Below are positions 1 to 8,463 of a stretch of DNA of 64,000 nucleotides, piece after piece. Position numbers and translations under genes: made by a program. The notes beneath the pieces are model-generated. The model made no database searches. It saw nothing but the letters and a program-made list of their open reading frames with translations, and was not told the DNA's origin. The first letter of the stretch is position 1, and every line of letters begins with the position of its first letter. Origin of the DNA: Halomonas ramblicola (lineage in GTDB: Bacteria; Pseudomonadota; Gammaproteobacteria; Pseudomonadales; Halomonadaceae); the NCBI RefSeq assembly GCF_030409215.1, contig NZ_JAUFPL010000016.1, positions 54,306-118,305 of the forward strand, given 5' to 3'.

Positions 1-1203
1 CTGATAGCCTTCTTCACCGGTCGTGCCAAGGCCGCGCGGGTACGCGCCGGCGGCACGGCCATGTATGCGCAGCCCGACCAGTACGCCTGGTTCGCGGTGC
101 TGGCCACCGCCGGGCCGGCGTTGCTCGTGGGAGCCGCAGGGGCCTTGCTCATGCTGTTGCTGGGGGCCGAGATCCCGCCGCTCTACCTGCTCGCGGCCAG
201 CCTGGCAGTGGCCGCCGCCGGCCTGCTGGTGGGTATCCAGCAGGTGCGACCCGATTTCCATGCACGCAAGGCCATCGAACGGACAATTCGCTGGCTCCTG
301 GTGGGGGCGGCGCTGATCTCCATCTTCACCACCTTCGGCATCCTCTTCTCGATCGTCTTCGAGGCGCTGCGCTTCTTCCGGATGCACAGTTTCTGGGAGT
401 TCATCACCGGTACGGTGTGGAACCCCGGTGCGAGCTTCCTGGCCGCCGCCGGTCGCGCCGAAGAGGGCGCCAGTGCCGCCCAGTTCGGCTCGGTGCCGCT
501 GTTCGCCGGCACCTTCATGATCACCGCCATCGCCATGCTGGTGGCGATTCCCATCGGCCTGCTGGCGGCCATCTACATGGCCGAGTTCGCGCCCCAGCGG
601 GTGCGCACCCTGGCCAAGCCGACCCTGGAGGTCCTGGCCGGCATTCCCACCGTGGTCTACGGCTTCTTCGCCGCCATCACGGTGGCGCCGATCATCGTCG
701 ATATCGCCGGGGTCTTCGGCCTGGATGCCTCCTTCAACAACGCCGTGGCGCCGGGCGTGGTGATGGGCATCATGATCATCCCCTTCATCTCCTCGCTCTC
801 CGACGACGTGATCAACTCGGTGCCCGACAGCATGCGCCAGGGTTCGCTGGCACTGGGCATGACCAAGGGCGAGACGATCCGCGACGTGGTCATTCCCGCG
901 GCGCTGCCGGGGATCATCTCCGCCTCGCTGCTGGCGGTCTCCCGGGCCCTGGGCGAGACCATGATCGTGGTGATGGCGGCGGGCATGCGGCCCAACCTCA
1001 CCGCCAACCCGCTGGAGGACATGACCACCGTGACGGTGCGCATCGTCGCCGCACTGACCGGCGACCTGGAGTTCGAGAGCGCCGAGACCCTCTCCGCCTT
1101 CGCCCTGGGCCTGGTGCTCTTTGCCGTCACGCTGAGCCTGAACCTGGCGTCGGTGCTGATGATCCGCCGCTTCCGCGAGAAGTATCGCGTCAACAACCTC
1201 TAA
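1..1203 (+). CDS. pstC: Phosphate ABC transporter permease PstC (5' partial)
   Basis: Inner-membrane permease subunit of the high-affinity phosphate importer, pairing with PstA. The frame is already open at base 1 (LIAFFTGRAKAARV), so the N-terminus lies outside the window and the ATG at 61 is internal. The visible part has several hydrophobic segments and the permease coupling loop (SMRQGSLALGMTKGET followed by a P-G-I-I segment) near residues 260-300 of the part after base 61. It ends 18 bases before pstA, in the same operon. Its product feeds phosphate, and by mimicry arsenate, into the cell, which matters given the ars genes downstream. Confidence 0.95.
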   Translation: MIAFFTGRAKAARVRAGGTAMYAQPDQYAWFAVLATAGPALLVGAAGALLMLLLGAEIPPLYLLAASLAVAAAGLLVGIQQVRPDFHARKAIERTIRWLLVGAALISIFTTFGILFSIVFEALRFFRMHSFWEFITGTVWNPGASFLAAAGRAEEGASAAQFGSVPLFAGTFMITAIAMLVAIPIGLLAAIYMAEFAPQRVRTLAKPTLEVLAGIPTVVYGFFAAITVAPIIVDIAGVFGLDASFNNAVAPGVVMGIMIIPFISSLSDDVINSVPDSMRQGSLALGMTKGETIRDVVIPAALPGIISASLLAVSRALGETMIVVMAAGMRPNLTANPLEDMTTVTVRIVAALTGDLEFESAETLSAFALGLVLFAVTLSLNLASVLMIRRFREKYRVNNL

Positions 1204-1221
1204 CGCCGAGGAATCGCCGAG

Positions 1222-2388
1222 ATGAGTCAATCCTTCGACGACATCAGCGCCCAGCTGCGGAAGCGCCACCGCCGGTCGGCGCGACTCAAGTGGATCTCCA
1301 TGGGGGCCCTGGGGCTGGCCGGCCTGTTCCTGGTGCTGTTCTTCGCCGATATGCTGGGCAAGGGCCTGCCGGCCTTCCAGCAGGCCCAGATCCAGGTGGA
1401 GATCGACTACAACGAGGATGCCCAACGCATGGGGCGGGCCGCCCTGGAGCCCGAAGTGTCGCGCCTGGTCAGCCGCACCTTCGAGCGCCTGATTCCGGGC
1501 ATGATCCGTGACAATCCCGACCTGCTGGGCACCAGCGAGACCCGCTGGGTACTGGCCGACGGCGAAGTCGACCAGTACCTCAAGGGGCATCGCCACAAGC
1601 TCAATGACTCCCAGCAGGCCACCGTCGACGAGCTGGTGGAGCAGGGCCGGGTGGAACTGAAGTTCAACACCACCTTCTTCACCACCGGCGACTCCAAGAT
1701 GCCCGAGGCCTCGGGGATCCTCTCCGCCGCCGTGGGGACGGTGATGACCATGCTGGTGACGCTCGCCATCGCCTTCCCCATCGGGGTGATGACGGCGATC
1801 TACCTGGAGGAGTTCGCGCCGGACAACCGCCTGACCCAGATCATCGAGATCAACATCAACAACCTGGCGGCCATCCCCTCGATCCTGTTCGGCCTGCTGG
1901 GCCTGGCGATCTTCATCAACTTCTTCGGCGTGCCGCGCTCCTCGCCCCTGGTGGGCGGCATGACGCTGGCGCTGATGACCCTGCCGGTGATCATCATCGC
2001 CACCCGTACGGCGCTGCGCAGCGTGCCCGACTCCATCCGCCACGCCGCCTTCGGCGTGGGCTGCTCGCGCTGGCAGGTGGTGCGCGACCATGTGCTGCCG
2101 CTGGCCATGCCCGGCATCATGACCGGCTCAATCATCGGCCTGGCCCAGGCCATGGGCGAGACGGCGCCGCTGATCATCGTCGGCATGGTGGCCTTCATTC
2201 CCGACGTCTCGGCCTCCTTCACCGAGGCTGCCACCGTGCTGCCGGCACAGGTCTTCACCTGGGCGGGGGAACCGGAGAAGGCCTTCGTGGAGAAGACCGC
2301 CGGGGGGATCCTGGTGCTGCTGGCGATCCTGATCTTCCTGAACGCCACCGCCGTCATCCTGCGCAAGAAATTCGAGCGCCGCTGGTAG
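1222..2388 (+). CDS. pstA: Phosphate ABC transporter permease PstA
   Basis: Second permease subunit of the phosphate importer. The 388-residue protein has one N-terminal membrane segment (about residues 25-48), then a long hydrophilic stretch to about residue 160, then the canonical five-helix permease block with the coupling loop (DSIRHAAFGVGCSRWQVV). The long loop is the extended PstA form found in pseudomonads and relatives. It sits between pstC and pstB with short gaps (18 and 27 bases). The start ATG is preceded by GAGGAATCGCCGAG. Confidence 0.95.
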   Translation: MSQSFDDISAQLRKRHRRSARLKWISMGALGLAGLFLVLFFADMLGKGLPAFQQAQIQVEIDYNEDAQRMGRAALEPEVSRLVSRTFERLIPGMIRDNPDLLGTSETRWVLADGEVDQYLKGHRHKLNDSQQATVDELVEQGRVELKFNTTFFTTGDSKMPEASGILSAAVGTVMTMLVTLAIAFPIGVMTAIYLEEFAPDNRLTQIIEININNLAAIPSILFGLLGLAIFINFFGVPRSSPLVGGMTLALMTLPVIIIATRTALRSVPDSIRHAAFGVGCSRWQVVRDHVLPLAMPGIMTGSIIGLAQAMGETAPLIIVGMVAFIPDVSASFTEAATVLPAQVFTWAGEPEKAFVEKTAGGILVLLAILIFLNATAVILRKKFERRW

Positions 2389-2415
2389 CCCCGGCGCGCC
2401 ATAGAGGATACCGTC

Positions 2416-3258
2416 ATGAACATGCAAACCGCTCCCCGACAGACCGACCAGGCCACGCCGGCGGTGGGCCAGCCCCACACCCGCAACGACAAGGCGTGCC
2501 ACGACCTGAGCATCCGCATCCGCGATCTCAGCCTCTGGTACGGCCAGGCCCAGGCACTGAAGGGGCTCAACATCGACCTCTTCCAGAAGAACGTCACCGC
2601 CCTGATCGGCCCCTCCGGCTGCGGCAAGTCCACCTTCCTGCGCTGCCTCAACCGCATGAACGACCTGATCCCCGGCGTGCGCATCGAGGGCCTGGTGGAG
2701 ATGGACGGCCACGACGTCAATGCCGTCAAGATGGACGAGGTGGCGCTGCGTCGCCGGGTGGGGATGGTGTTCCAGAAGCCCAATCCCTTTCCCAAGTCGA
2801 TCTACGAGAACGTCGCCTATGCGCCGCGCATGCACGACCTGGTGAGCCGCAAGCCCGAGCAGGACGACCTGGTGGAGAAGGCCCTGCGCGACGCCGGCCT
2901 CTGGGAGGAGGTCAAGGACAAGCTGCACCAGCCCGGCACCTCGCTCTCCGGCGGCCAGCAGCAGCGACTCTGCATCGCCCGGGCCATCGCCGTGCAGCCC
3001 GACGTCATCCTGATGGACGAGCCGACGTCGGCGCTGGACCCCATCTCCACCGCCACCATCGAGGACCTGATGGATCGCCTCAAGCAGCAGTTCACCATCA
3101 TCACGGTGACCCACAACATGCAGCAGGCGGCTCGGGTGGCGGACTACACCGCCTTCTTCCACTTGGGCGAGATCATCGAGTACAACGACACCAACACCAT
3201 GTTCGCCAATCCCGCCACCAAGAAGGCCGAGGACTACATCACCGGGCGCTACGGCTAA
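2416..3258 (+). CDS. pstB: Phosphate ABC transporter ATP-binding protein PstB
   Basis: Cytoplasmic ATPase that drives the PstCA channel. Walker A (GPSGCGKST) lies at residues 65-73, the signature LSGGQQQRL near 180 and Walker B with [10 protein letters not shown] near 200, followed by the H-loop THN. The 280-residue length is normal, with an N-terminal extension of about 30 residues. In most gammaproteobacteria phoU follows pstB; here the next gene is a GAPDH of the arsenic type, after an intergenic hairpin, so either phoU is elsewhere or this is a pst set dedicated to the arsenic region. Confidence 0.97.
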   Translation: MNMQTAPRQTDQATPAVGQPHTRNDKACHDLSIRIRDLSLWYGQAQALKGLNIDLFQKNVTALIGPSGCGKSTFLRCLNRMNDLIPGVRIEGLVEMDGHDVNAVKMDEVALRRRVGMVFQKPNPFPKSIYENVAYAPRMHDLVSRKPEQDDLVEKALRDAGLWEEVKDKLHQPGTSLSGGQQQRLCIARAIAVQPDVILMDEPTSALDPISTATIEDLMDRLKQQFTIITVTHNMQQAARVADYTAFFHLGEIIEYNDTNTMFANPATKKAEDYITGRYG

Positions 3259-3284
3259 CGGCACCGCTGCCGGCAGACGAACTC

Positions 3285-3310
3285 GACGGGGAGGCCTCGG
3301 CCTTCCCGTC
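3285..3310 (+). terminator. Hairpin after pstB
   Basis: A 12-base stem (GACGGGGAGGCC / GGCCTTCCCGTC, one mismatch that can wobble-pair in RNA) with a two-base loop lies 27 bases after the pstB stop. There is no T-run, so it may be a weak or Rho-assisted terminator separating the pst operon from the gap-arsJ unit. Confidence 0.5.
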
Positions 3311-3332
3311 GTCGTGTGCGGTAGTCACGGGT

Positions 3333-3370
3333 TTGACATCCCGTCCTGTCATATATGGAATTCCAGATAT
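3333..3370 (+). promoter_or_regulatory. Promoter/ArsR-type operator of gap-arsJ
   Basis: A TTGACA hexamer at 3333-3338 is followed by a 20-base AT-rich dyad at 3351-3370 (ATATaTGGAATTCCAgATAT) with one mismatched position per arm. It lies 26 bases before the gap ATG. ArsR-family repressors bind AT-rich imperfect dyads at promoters of this kind. A TATAGA at 3368-3373 is another possible -10. The GAATTC centre is shared with the dyad before the arsR gene at 5746, which supports a common regulator by inference. Confidence 0.55.
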
Positions 3371-3395
3371 AGAAAACGCCTGACAGGAGAACGTC

Positions 3396-4439
3396 ATGAC
3401 CCTACGCATCGGTATCAACGGCTTCGGCCGCATCGGCCGCCTGACCCTGCGCGGCCTGTGGCCCCGGGTCGAGGCCGGCGAGGTCGAACTCGTGCGCATC
3501 AACGACCCGGGGGGCGACGCGGCGACCTTCGCCCATCTGCTGGAGTTCGACTCGGTGCACGGCCGCTGGGCGCCGGGGCAGGGGATCCAGGCCGAGACCG
3601 AGGCCATCCTCGTCGATGGCCGGCGGGTCGCCTTCAGTGCCAATCGCGAGCTGACCGACAGCGACTGGTCGGCCTGCGACGTGGCCATCGAATGCTCCGG
3701 CAGGATCAAGACCCGCGACAGGTTCCAGGCCTACCTGGATCAGGGCGTCGCGCGGGTGGTGGTGAGCGCGCCGGTCAAGGAGGAGGGCGTACTCAACGTG
3801 GTCATGGGCGTCAACGACGACCGCTACGACCCGGAGGTCCATCGCATCGTCACCGCGGCGAGCTGCACCACCAACTGCCTGGCACCGGCAGTCAAGGTGA
3901 TCCACGAGACCTTCGGCATCCGCCACGGCTCGATAACCACGGTGCACGACATCACCAATACCCAGGTCATCCTGGATGCGCCGAGTTCTCCCAGCAAACC
4001 CGACCTGCGTCGTTCCCGGGCCTGCGGCATGAGCCTGATCCCCACCACCACCGGCTCGGCCAAGGCGATCACGGCGATCTTTCCCGAACTCGAGGGCAAG
4101 CTGAATGGCCACGCCGTGCGCGTGCCCCTGGCCAATGCCTCGCTCACCGACATGGTCTTCGAGCTCGAGCGCGAGGTCACGGTGGAGGAGGTCAACGCGG
4201 CGCTCCAGGCCGCCGCCGAGGGCGAGCTTGCCGGCATCCTGGGCTATGAGGAGCGCCCACTGGTCTCCATCGACTACCGCACCGACCCTAGCAGCGCCAT
4301 CATCGATGCGCTCTCCACCATGGTGATCAACGGCACCCAGCTCAAGCTCTACGCCTGGTACGACAACGAGTGGGGCTACGCCAACCGCACCGCCGAACTG
4401 GCCCTGAAGGTAGGGAATGGGCAGGTGGGCAATGCCTGA
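3396..4439 (+). CDS. gap: ArsJ-associated glyceraldehyde-3-phosphate dehydrogenase
   Basis: NAD-binding GAPDH of 347 residues: Rossmann motif INGFGRIGR at the N-terminus, catalytic Cys157 in [10 protein letters not shown], and the C-terminal [11 protein letters not shown] block. Known role of GAPDHs paired with arsJ: they use arsenate in place of phosphate and make 1-arseno-3-phosphoglycerate, which ArsJ expels. The 8-base overlap with arsJ and the ArsR gene downstream make this the arsenic type rather than the glycolytic one. AGGAG precedes the ATG. Confidence 0.9.
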   Translation: MTLRIGINGFGRIGRLTLRGLWPRVEAGEVELVRINDPGGDAATFAHLLEFDSVHGRWAPGQGIQAETEAILVDGRRVAFSANRELTDSDWSACDVAIECSGRIKTRDRFQAYLDQGVARVVVSAPVKEEGVLNVVMGVNDDRYDPEVHRIVTAASCTTNCLAPAVKVIHETFGIRHGSITTVHDITNTQVILDAPSSPSKPDLRRSRACGMSLIPTTTGSAKAITAIFPELEGKLNGHAVRVPLANASLTDMVFELEREVTVEEVNAALQAAAEGELAGILGYEERPLVSIDYRTDPSSAIIDALSTMVINGTQLKLYAWYDNEWGYANRTAELALKVGNGQVGNA

Positions 4440-5667
4440 TACGGGGGGGCTCACGAGACGCCTGAAGTCGCTGCCCTTCGAGGTACGCCAGTACCTGCTG
4501 ATCACCGGCAACTACTGGGCCTTCACCCTCACCGACGGCGCCCTGCGCATGCTGGTGGTGCTGCATTTCCACCAGCTGGGCTATACGCCGCTGGAGGTGG
4601 CGCTGCTGTTCCTCTTCTACGAGGCCTTCGGCGTGGTCACCAACCTGGTGGGGGGCTGGCTGGGCGCGCGCCTGGGGCTCAATCGCACCATGAACGTCGG
4701 CCTCGCCCTGCAGATCGTGGCGCTGGCGATGCTGATGGTGCCCGCCGCGGCGCTGACCGTGCCCTGGGTGATGGCCGCCCAGGCGTTGTCGGGGATCGCC
4801 AAGGACCTCAACAAGATGAGCGCCAAGAGCGCGGTCAAGGTGCTGGTGCCCAGGGACAGCCCCAACGCGGGCAGCGCCCTCTACCGCTGGGTGGCGATCC
4901 TCACCGGCTCCAAGAACGCGCTGAAGGGGGCCGGCTTCTTCCTCGGCGGGGCGCTGCTGACGCTGATCGGCTTCCGGGGCGCCGTCATCGCCATGGCGGT
5001 GATGCTCGCCGCGGTGCTCGCGCTGTCGCTTTCGCGGCTCACGGCCGACCTGGGCCGTCAGAAGCGCAAGCCGAAGTTCACCGAGGCGTTCTCCAAGTCA
5101 CGTGCGGTCAACGTGCTGTCGGCGGCCAGGCTCTGCCTGTTCGCCTCCCGCGACGTGTGGTTCGTGGTGGCGCTGCCGGTGTTCCTCTACGACCAGCACG
5201 GCTGGAGCCACTGGACGGTGGGCGGCCTGCTGGCCGTCTGGGTGATCGGTTACGGCGGGGTGCAGACCCAGGCACCGCGCCTCACCGGCCTGGTCAAGGG
5301 CGGGGCGCGCGGGATCACCGCCTTCTGGGCCCTGGCACTGGCCGGGCTGCCGGCGCTGCTGGCCCTGCTGCCCCTGGCCGAGGTGGGCTGGCTGGTGGTG
5401 GGCCTGCTGGCCTTCGGCGTGCTGTTCGCCGTCAACTCCAGCTGGCACAGCTACCTGATCGTGCATTACGCCCGAGCGGACGGGGTGTCCATGGACGTGG
5501 GCTTCTACTACATGGCCAACGCCATGGGGCGCCTATTGGGCACGCTGCTGTCGGGTTGGGTCTATCAGGTCTACGGGTTGGCCGCCTGCCTGTGGATCTC
5601 GGCGGCCCTGGTGGCGGCCAGCGCCTCGATGGCCCTGGCGTTGCCGCGGGAGGCCGCTGTGCGCTGA
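4432..5667 (+). CDS. arsJ: Organoarsenical efflux MFS permease ArsJ
   Basis: Major-facilitator-type membrane protein of 411 residues with about 11-12 hydrophobic segments. The opening ([18 protein letters not shown], then [12 protein letters not shown]) is characteristic of ArsJ. In the established pathway it exports 1-arseno-3-phosphoglycerate made by the partner GAPDH, and the compound then hydrolyses to arsenate outside. The start chosen at 4432 has AGGTG five bases upstream and overlaps the gap stop, implying translational coupling; an in-frame ATG at 4417 is the alternative. Other MFS functions are unlikely given the gap pairing. Confidence 0.9.
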   Translation: MPDTGGLTRRLKSLPFEVRQYLLITGNYWAFTLTDGALRMLVVLHFHQLGYTPLEVALLFLFYEAFGVVTNLVGGWLGARLGLNRTMNVGLALQIVALAMLMVPAAALTVPWVMAAQALSGIAKDLNKMSAKSAVKVLVPRDSPNAGSALYRWVAILTGSKNALKGAGFFLGGALLTLIGFRGAVIAMAVMLAAVLALSLSRLTADLGRQKRKPKFTEAFSKSRAVNVLSAARLCLFASRDVWFVVALPVFLYDQHGWSHWTVGGLLAVWVIGYGGVQTQAPRLTGLVKGGARGITAFWALALAGLPALLALLPLAEVGWLVVGLLAFGVLFAVNSSWHSYLIVHYARADGVSMDVGFYYMANAMGRLLGTLLSGWVYQVYGLAACLWISAALVAASASMALALPREAAVR

Positions 5668-5715
5668 TTCGCCAGCCGGCCGTGAGCTTCGCGCCCCCGG
5701 CCGGCTGGCGTAGAA

Positions 5716-5725
5716 TCGAATTCGA
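5716..5725 (+). promoter_or_regulatory. GAATTC-centred dyad before arsR
   Basis: TCGAATTCGA is a perfect 10-base palindrome inside AGAATCGAATTCGAATCC, 20 bases upstream of the arsR ATG. It shares its GAATTC core with the dyad at the gap-arsJ promoter. A candidate autoregulatory ArsR operator. Confidence 0.4.
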
Positions 5726-5745
5726 ATCCTTGCAGGAAGCGTCCC

Positions 5746-6096
5746 ATGTCGCTGGATCCCCTCCGCCTCTTCAAGTGCCTCGCCGACGAGACCCGCCTGT
5801 TGCTGACATTACTCATCCTGCGCGAGCGGGAGTTGTGCGTCTGCGAGATGACCCACGCCCTGGAGGAGTCGCAGCCCAAGGTGTCGCGTCACCTGGCCCA
5901 GCTGCGCCAGTGCGGCCTGCTCGAGGACCGCCGCGAGGGCCAGTGGGTCTACTACGCCATCGCCCCCGACCTGCCCGGCTGGGCATCACGGATCCTGGCG
6001 GCCGGGGCGGAAGGCGAGGCCGCGCGTCTCGACGCGCTCCAGGCGCGGCTCGGCCGCATGGGCAATCGCCCCGAGCGCCGCGCCGCCCTGTGCTGA
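5746..6096 (+). CDS. arsR: ArsR/SmtB-family metalloregulator
   Basis: Winged-helix repressor of 116 residues. Residues 1-80 form the ArsR fold; ELCVCEMTHAL near residues 25-36 is the classic ELCVCDL arsenite-binding element, with Cys on the DNA-binding helix, and the recognition region is SQPKVSRHLAQLRQCGLL. Expected to bind arsenite or antimonite and release the ars promoters. It lies 78 bases after arsJ and converges on the ACR3-type operon. A GCAGGAAG site precedes the start. Confidence 0.93.
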   Translation: MSLDPLRLFKCLADETRLLLTLLILRERELCVCEMTHALEESQPKVSRHLAQLRQCGLLEDRREGQWVYYAIAPDLPGWASRILAAGAEGEAARLDALQARLGRMGNRPERRAALC

Positions 6097-6119
6097 GCGG
6101 TCTGCCGTTGGCCATGCGG

Positions 6120-7085
6120 CTAGGAGTGAGCGGGCTCGGGGATCAACCTGGTCGGCACCCAGCTCAGGTAGGCCACCATGCCGAACAGCTCGACCAGCGA
6201 CTGGAAGACGATGACCACCACGGCGGCCTGCCAGGCCTCGGGCAGCGCCAGGGCGATGGGCAGCATCACGAAGGAGTTGCGGGTGCCGAAGCTGAAGGTC
6301 AGGGTCCTGGCCGCCGGCACGGGGAGCCGGAACAGCCGGCCCAGGGTCTTGCCCAGGAAGGCGGCGAAGACCAGGTAGGCGACGAAGATCAGCAGTACCT
6401 GCAGCAACACCCCGCCGAGGCCGGTGACGGTCGCCACCTGCGAGGCCGCGATGACGAAGACCACCAGCGCCAGCAGTGGCACGGGCAGCATGCCCAGGCC
6501 ATGCACCAGCCGCCTGGCATTGAGGCTACGCTCGGCCAGACGCTCGGTCACCCAGGCCAGGGCGAGGGGGGTGAGGATCAATCCCGCAAAGGCACCGAGC
6601 AGGTGGGTGCTGATCGCGGCCTGAAGCCACTCCGCACCCAGGAAGAGCCAGAGATAGAAGGGCAGGGCCAGCAACTGCACGAGCAGGAGTACCGGTGCGG
6701 CGGCGATGGCTCGGCCGGCATCGCCCTTGCCGAGGTGGGTGAAGCTGATGAACCAGTCGGTACAGGGGACCAGCAGCACCAGCAGCACGCCGGCCTGCAC
6801 GACCGGCGACACGGGCAGGAGGGTCATCAGCCCACCCAGAACGCCGGGAATCACCACGAAGTTGCCGAGCAGCAGGGCCGCCAGGAAGCGCCAGTCCTTG
6901 AGGCCCTGGCCGAGCCGCGTCAGCGGAACCTGGGTGAAGGTGGCATAGAGCAGTCCGCCGAGCAGCGGCCAGAGGAAGGCTTCAAGGTGTGAGGTGACGT
7001 CCGGCAGGCCCAGCCCGATGGCCAGGCCCGCCAGGATACCGATCAGATAGATCCAGGATTGCCACCGTTCCATCCAGTCGTGCAC
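6120..7085 (-). CDS. ACR3/BASS-family arsenite (arsenic resistance) transporter
   Basis: Polytopic membrane protein of 321 residues with about ten hydrophobic helices. The motif CTDWFISFTHLGKGDAGRA near residues 108-126 matches the conserved Cys-containing helix of ACR3-type arsenite exporters. Start is GTG at 7085, with an ATG four codons later as alternative. It is the last gene of a minus-strand operon with a rhodanese, a small membrane protein and an ArsR, which supports arsenic export. Other members of the superfamily carry bile acids or other organic anions, so the substrate is inferred. Confidence 0.75.
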   Translation of the reverse strand: MHDWMERWQSWIYLIGILAGLAIGLGLPDVTSHLEAFLWPLLGGLLYATFTQVPLTRLGQGLKDWRFLAALLLGNFVVIPGVLGGLMTLLPVSPVVQAGVLLVLLVPCTDWFISFTHLGKGDAGRAIAAAPVLLLVQLLALPFYLWLFLGAEWLQAAISTHLLGAFAGLILTPLALAWVTERLAERSLNARRLVHGLGMLPVPLLALVVFVIAASQVATVTGLGGVLLQVLLIFVAYLVFAAFLGKTLGRLFRLPVPAARTLTFSFGTRNSFVMLPIALALPEAWQAAVVVIVFQSLVELFGMVAYLSWVPTRLIPEPAHS

Positions 7086-7100
7086 GGGAGAGGGTCCTTC

Positions 7101-7424
7101 TCAGTGTTCCAGTGTCAAGCCTTCGGCCAACCAGGCCTTCTTTCCACCCACATAGTGGTAGACCTCGGTGTAGCCGAGGCGGGCCAGTCGTTCGGCGGCA
7201 CGACCGGCCCGCTTGCAGTTCTCGCTGGCGCAATACACGACGATGGTTGCCTGCTTGTCGGGAAGCCGGCGGGGGGCCTCGTCCAGGACGTCGTCGGAAA
7301 CGATGTTGATGGCCCCCGGCAGGTGCCCCTTGGCGAAGGCAGCGGCCGGCAGGGTATCCACCAGGGTGATGTCCGGGTGTCGCTTCTGCCAGTCCCGCAG
7401 GGTGGCGGTATCGATCGTTGTCAT
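7101..7424 (-). CDS. Single-domain rhodanese-like protein of the ars operon
   Basis: Cytoplasmic 107-residue protein that is one rhodanese domain: VDTLPAAAFAKGHLPGAINI is the conserved edge motif and VVYCASENCKRAGRAA near residues 68-83 carries the catalytic Cys with a second Cys five positions on. It lies 15 bases upstream of the ACR3-type gene. Rhodaneses move sulfane sulfur; the fold is also used by Acr2/Cdc25-type arsenate reductases. No arsC is visible in the window, so a redox role on arsenate is possible but unproven. Confidence 0.85.
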   Translation of the reverse strand: MTTIDTATLRDWQKRHPDITLVDTLPAAAFAKGHLPGAINIVSDDVLDEAPRRLPDKQATIVVYCASENCKRAGRAAERLARLGYTEVYHYVGGKKAWLAEGLTLEH

Positions 7425-7476
7425 GGCGCCTCCTTCACGTCGACGGCACCGCTCGCCGGGCTGCGTCGATGAGGTG

Positions 7477-7917
7477 TCACGGCCTGCCGAAATAGCGGTC
7501 CAGCCCCCACAGCAGCAGGCCGAACAGCAGGTGCGGCAGGGCGGAAGCGGGGATCAGCTGGGGACCGATCGCCAGGCCGGCGGGTCCCCAGCCCACCACG
7601 GGGAAGAACACCACCAGGATCACCCCCCATAGCACGGCGGCCAGTCCCAGCGCGGTCGGCAGGGTCTTGCGCGGGAAATAGCGCACGAACACCACCGACC
7701 AGAAGGTCACATAGGCCGTGTGGAAGAGCAGGCCGACCGGCATCGGCAGGGTCCGTCCCAGCAGAGTCTCGGCGAAGGCCAGGGAAGGGGGCTTCGGGAA
7801 GGGCGATATGCCGGCCTTCAACAAGGTCACCATGACGATGGCGGTGAGCACCGACACCGCGATCCCGATGCCGATCGCCCTGGGCCAGGAGGGTCTGTTG
7901 GGGGCTGTCTGGATCAT
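7477..7917 (-). CDS. Small membrane protein in the ars operon
   Basis: Unrecognised 146-residue protein with about four hydrophobic segments (AIGIGIAVSVLTAIVMVTLL, a segment around LLFHTAYVTFWSVVFV, ALGLAAVLWGVILVVFF, and a C-terminal LLFGLLLWGL). The start at 7917 is preferred to the upstream ATG at 7935 because GGGAG sits six bases before it. It lies between the ArsR gene (54 bases upstream) and the rhodanese (52 bases downstream), so it is probably co-transcribed and arsenic- or metalloid-responsive. Confidence 0.7.
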   Translation of the reverse strand: MIQTAPNRPSWPRAIGIGIAVSVLTAIVMVTLLKAGISPFPKPPSLAFAETLLGRTLPMPVGLLFHTAYVTFWSVVFVRYFPRKTLPTALGLAAVLWGVILVVFFPVVGWGPAGLAIGPQLIPASALPHLLFGLLLWGLDRYFGRP

Positions 7918-7971
7918 CTTGGGCTCCCTTGTCATGGGCGGTGCGGATGAACCCTCGGGAGAGGCGGAGGG

Positions 7972-8310
7972 TCACCGGTCGCGAGACGTGGGGCAGCGGG
8001 GCCCGCAGCTTTCCTCGGCCTCGCTGCAGCAGGCACCGACCAGGTGGTCCGTCAATGCCAGCAGGGCATCGAACACCGCCCGGTAATAGACGAACTGGCC
8101 CTCGCGGCGCGATTCGACCAGGCCGGCGGCGGCCAGCTTCTGCAGGTGGAAGGTCAGCGCATTCGGCGCCACGTCGAGGCGCTCGCCGAGCCTGCCTGCC
8201 GCCAGGCCGGTGGGGCCCGCCGCCGCCAGCTGACGAATCGCCGCCAGGCGGACGGGATGGGCGAGGGCGGTCAGTTTTCTGGCGACGATATCGTCGTTGT
8301 CGTGGCTCAT
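7972..8310 (-). CDS. Second ArsR-family regulator with Cys-rich tail
   Basis: Winged-helix regulator of 112 residues that heads the minus-strand ars operon. Its HTH region (VAPNALTFHLQKLAAAGLV, then YYRAV) is typical, but it lacks the ELCVC motif of the first ArsR. It instead ends in ACCSEAEESCGPRC, placing four Cys in the last 20 residues. C-terminal Cys-type arsenite sites occur in some ArsR subfamilies, so arsenite sensing by this tail is a reasonable inference. It probably binds the dyad just upstream of its own start. Confidence 0.88.
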   Translation of the reverse strand: MSHDNDDIVARKLTALAHPVRLAAIRQLAAAGPTGLAAGRLGERLDVAPNALTFHLQKLAAAGLVESRREGQFVYYRAVFDALLALTDHLVGACCSEAEESCGPRCPTSRDR

Positions 8311-8312
8311 AT

Positions 8313-8358
8313 TTCAAGATTAGTTGAACTCTATATTTCATGCAATATTGAAATATAG
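8313..8358 (-). promoter_or_regulatory. AT-rich operator region of the arsR2 operon
   Basis: Two inverted repeats precede the second arsR gene: CTATATTTCA (8331-8340) / TGAAATATAG (8349-8358), a perfect 10-base pair with an 8-base spacer, and TTCAA (8313-8317) / TTGAA (8324-8328). This AT-rich island stands out against GC-rich surroundings and is the expected place for ArsR binding. Confidence 0.6.
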
Positions 8359-8463
8359 GAGAGGTAGTCGGACACAGGCTTATCCGGGGCGAGCCTCCGG
8401 TCCCCGTCCCCGGTCGTGCGACCTGCTATGATCGCGCCGTACCCTGGCCATCAGGAGGTGCCC

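Noticed and set aside
3396..4439. Housekeeping glycolytic GAPDH
   Set aside because: Eight-base overlap with arsJ, an ArsR-type dyad at the promoter and the arsR downstream indicate the arsenic-detoxification type.
5157..6992. 611-codon plus-strand frame across arsJ, arsR and the ACR3-type gene
   Set aside because: Overlaps three recognised genes and shows no family motif.
8416..8463. Upstream ATG starts for fetA
   Set aside because: The ATG at 8428 lies within a -10-like TATGAT and lacks an SD, while the TTG at 8464 has an ideal AGGAGGTG.
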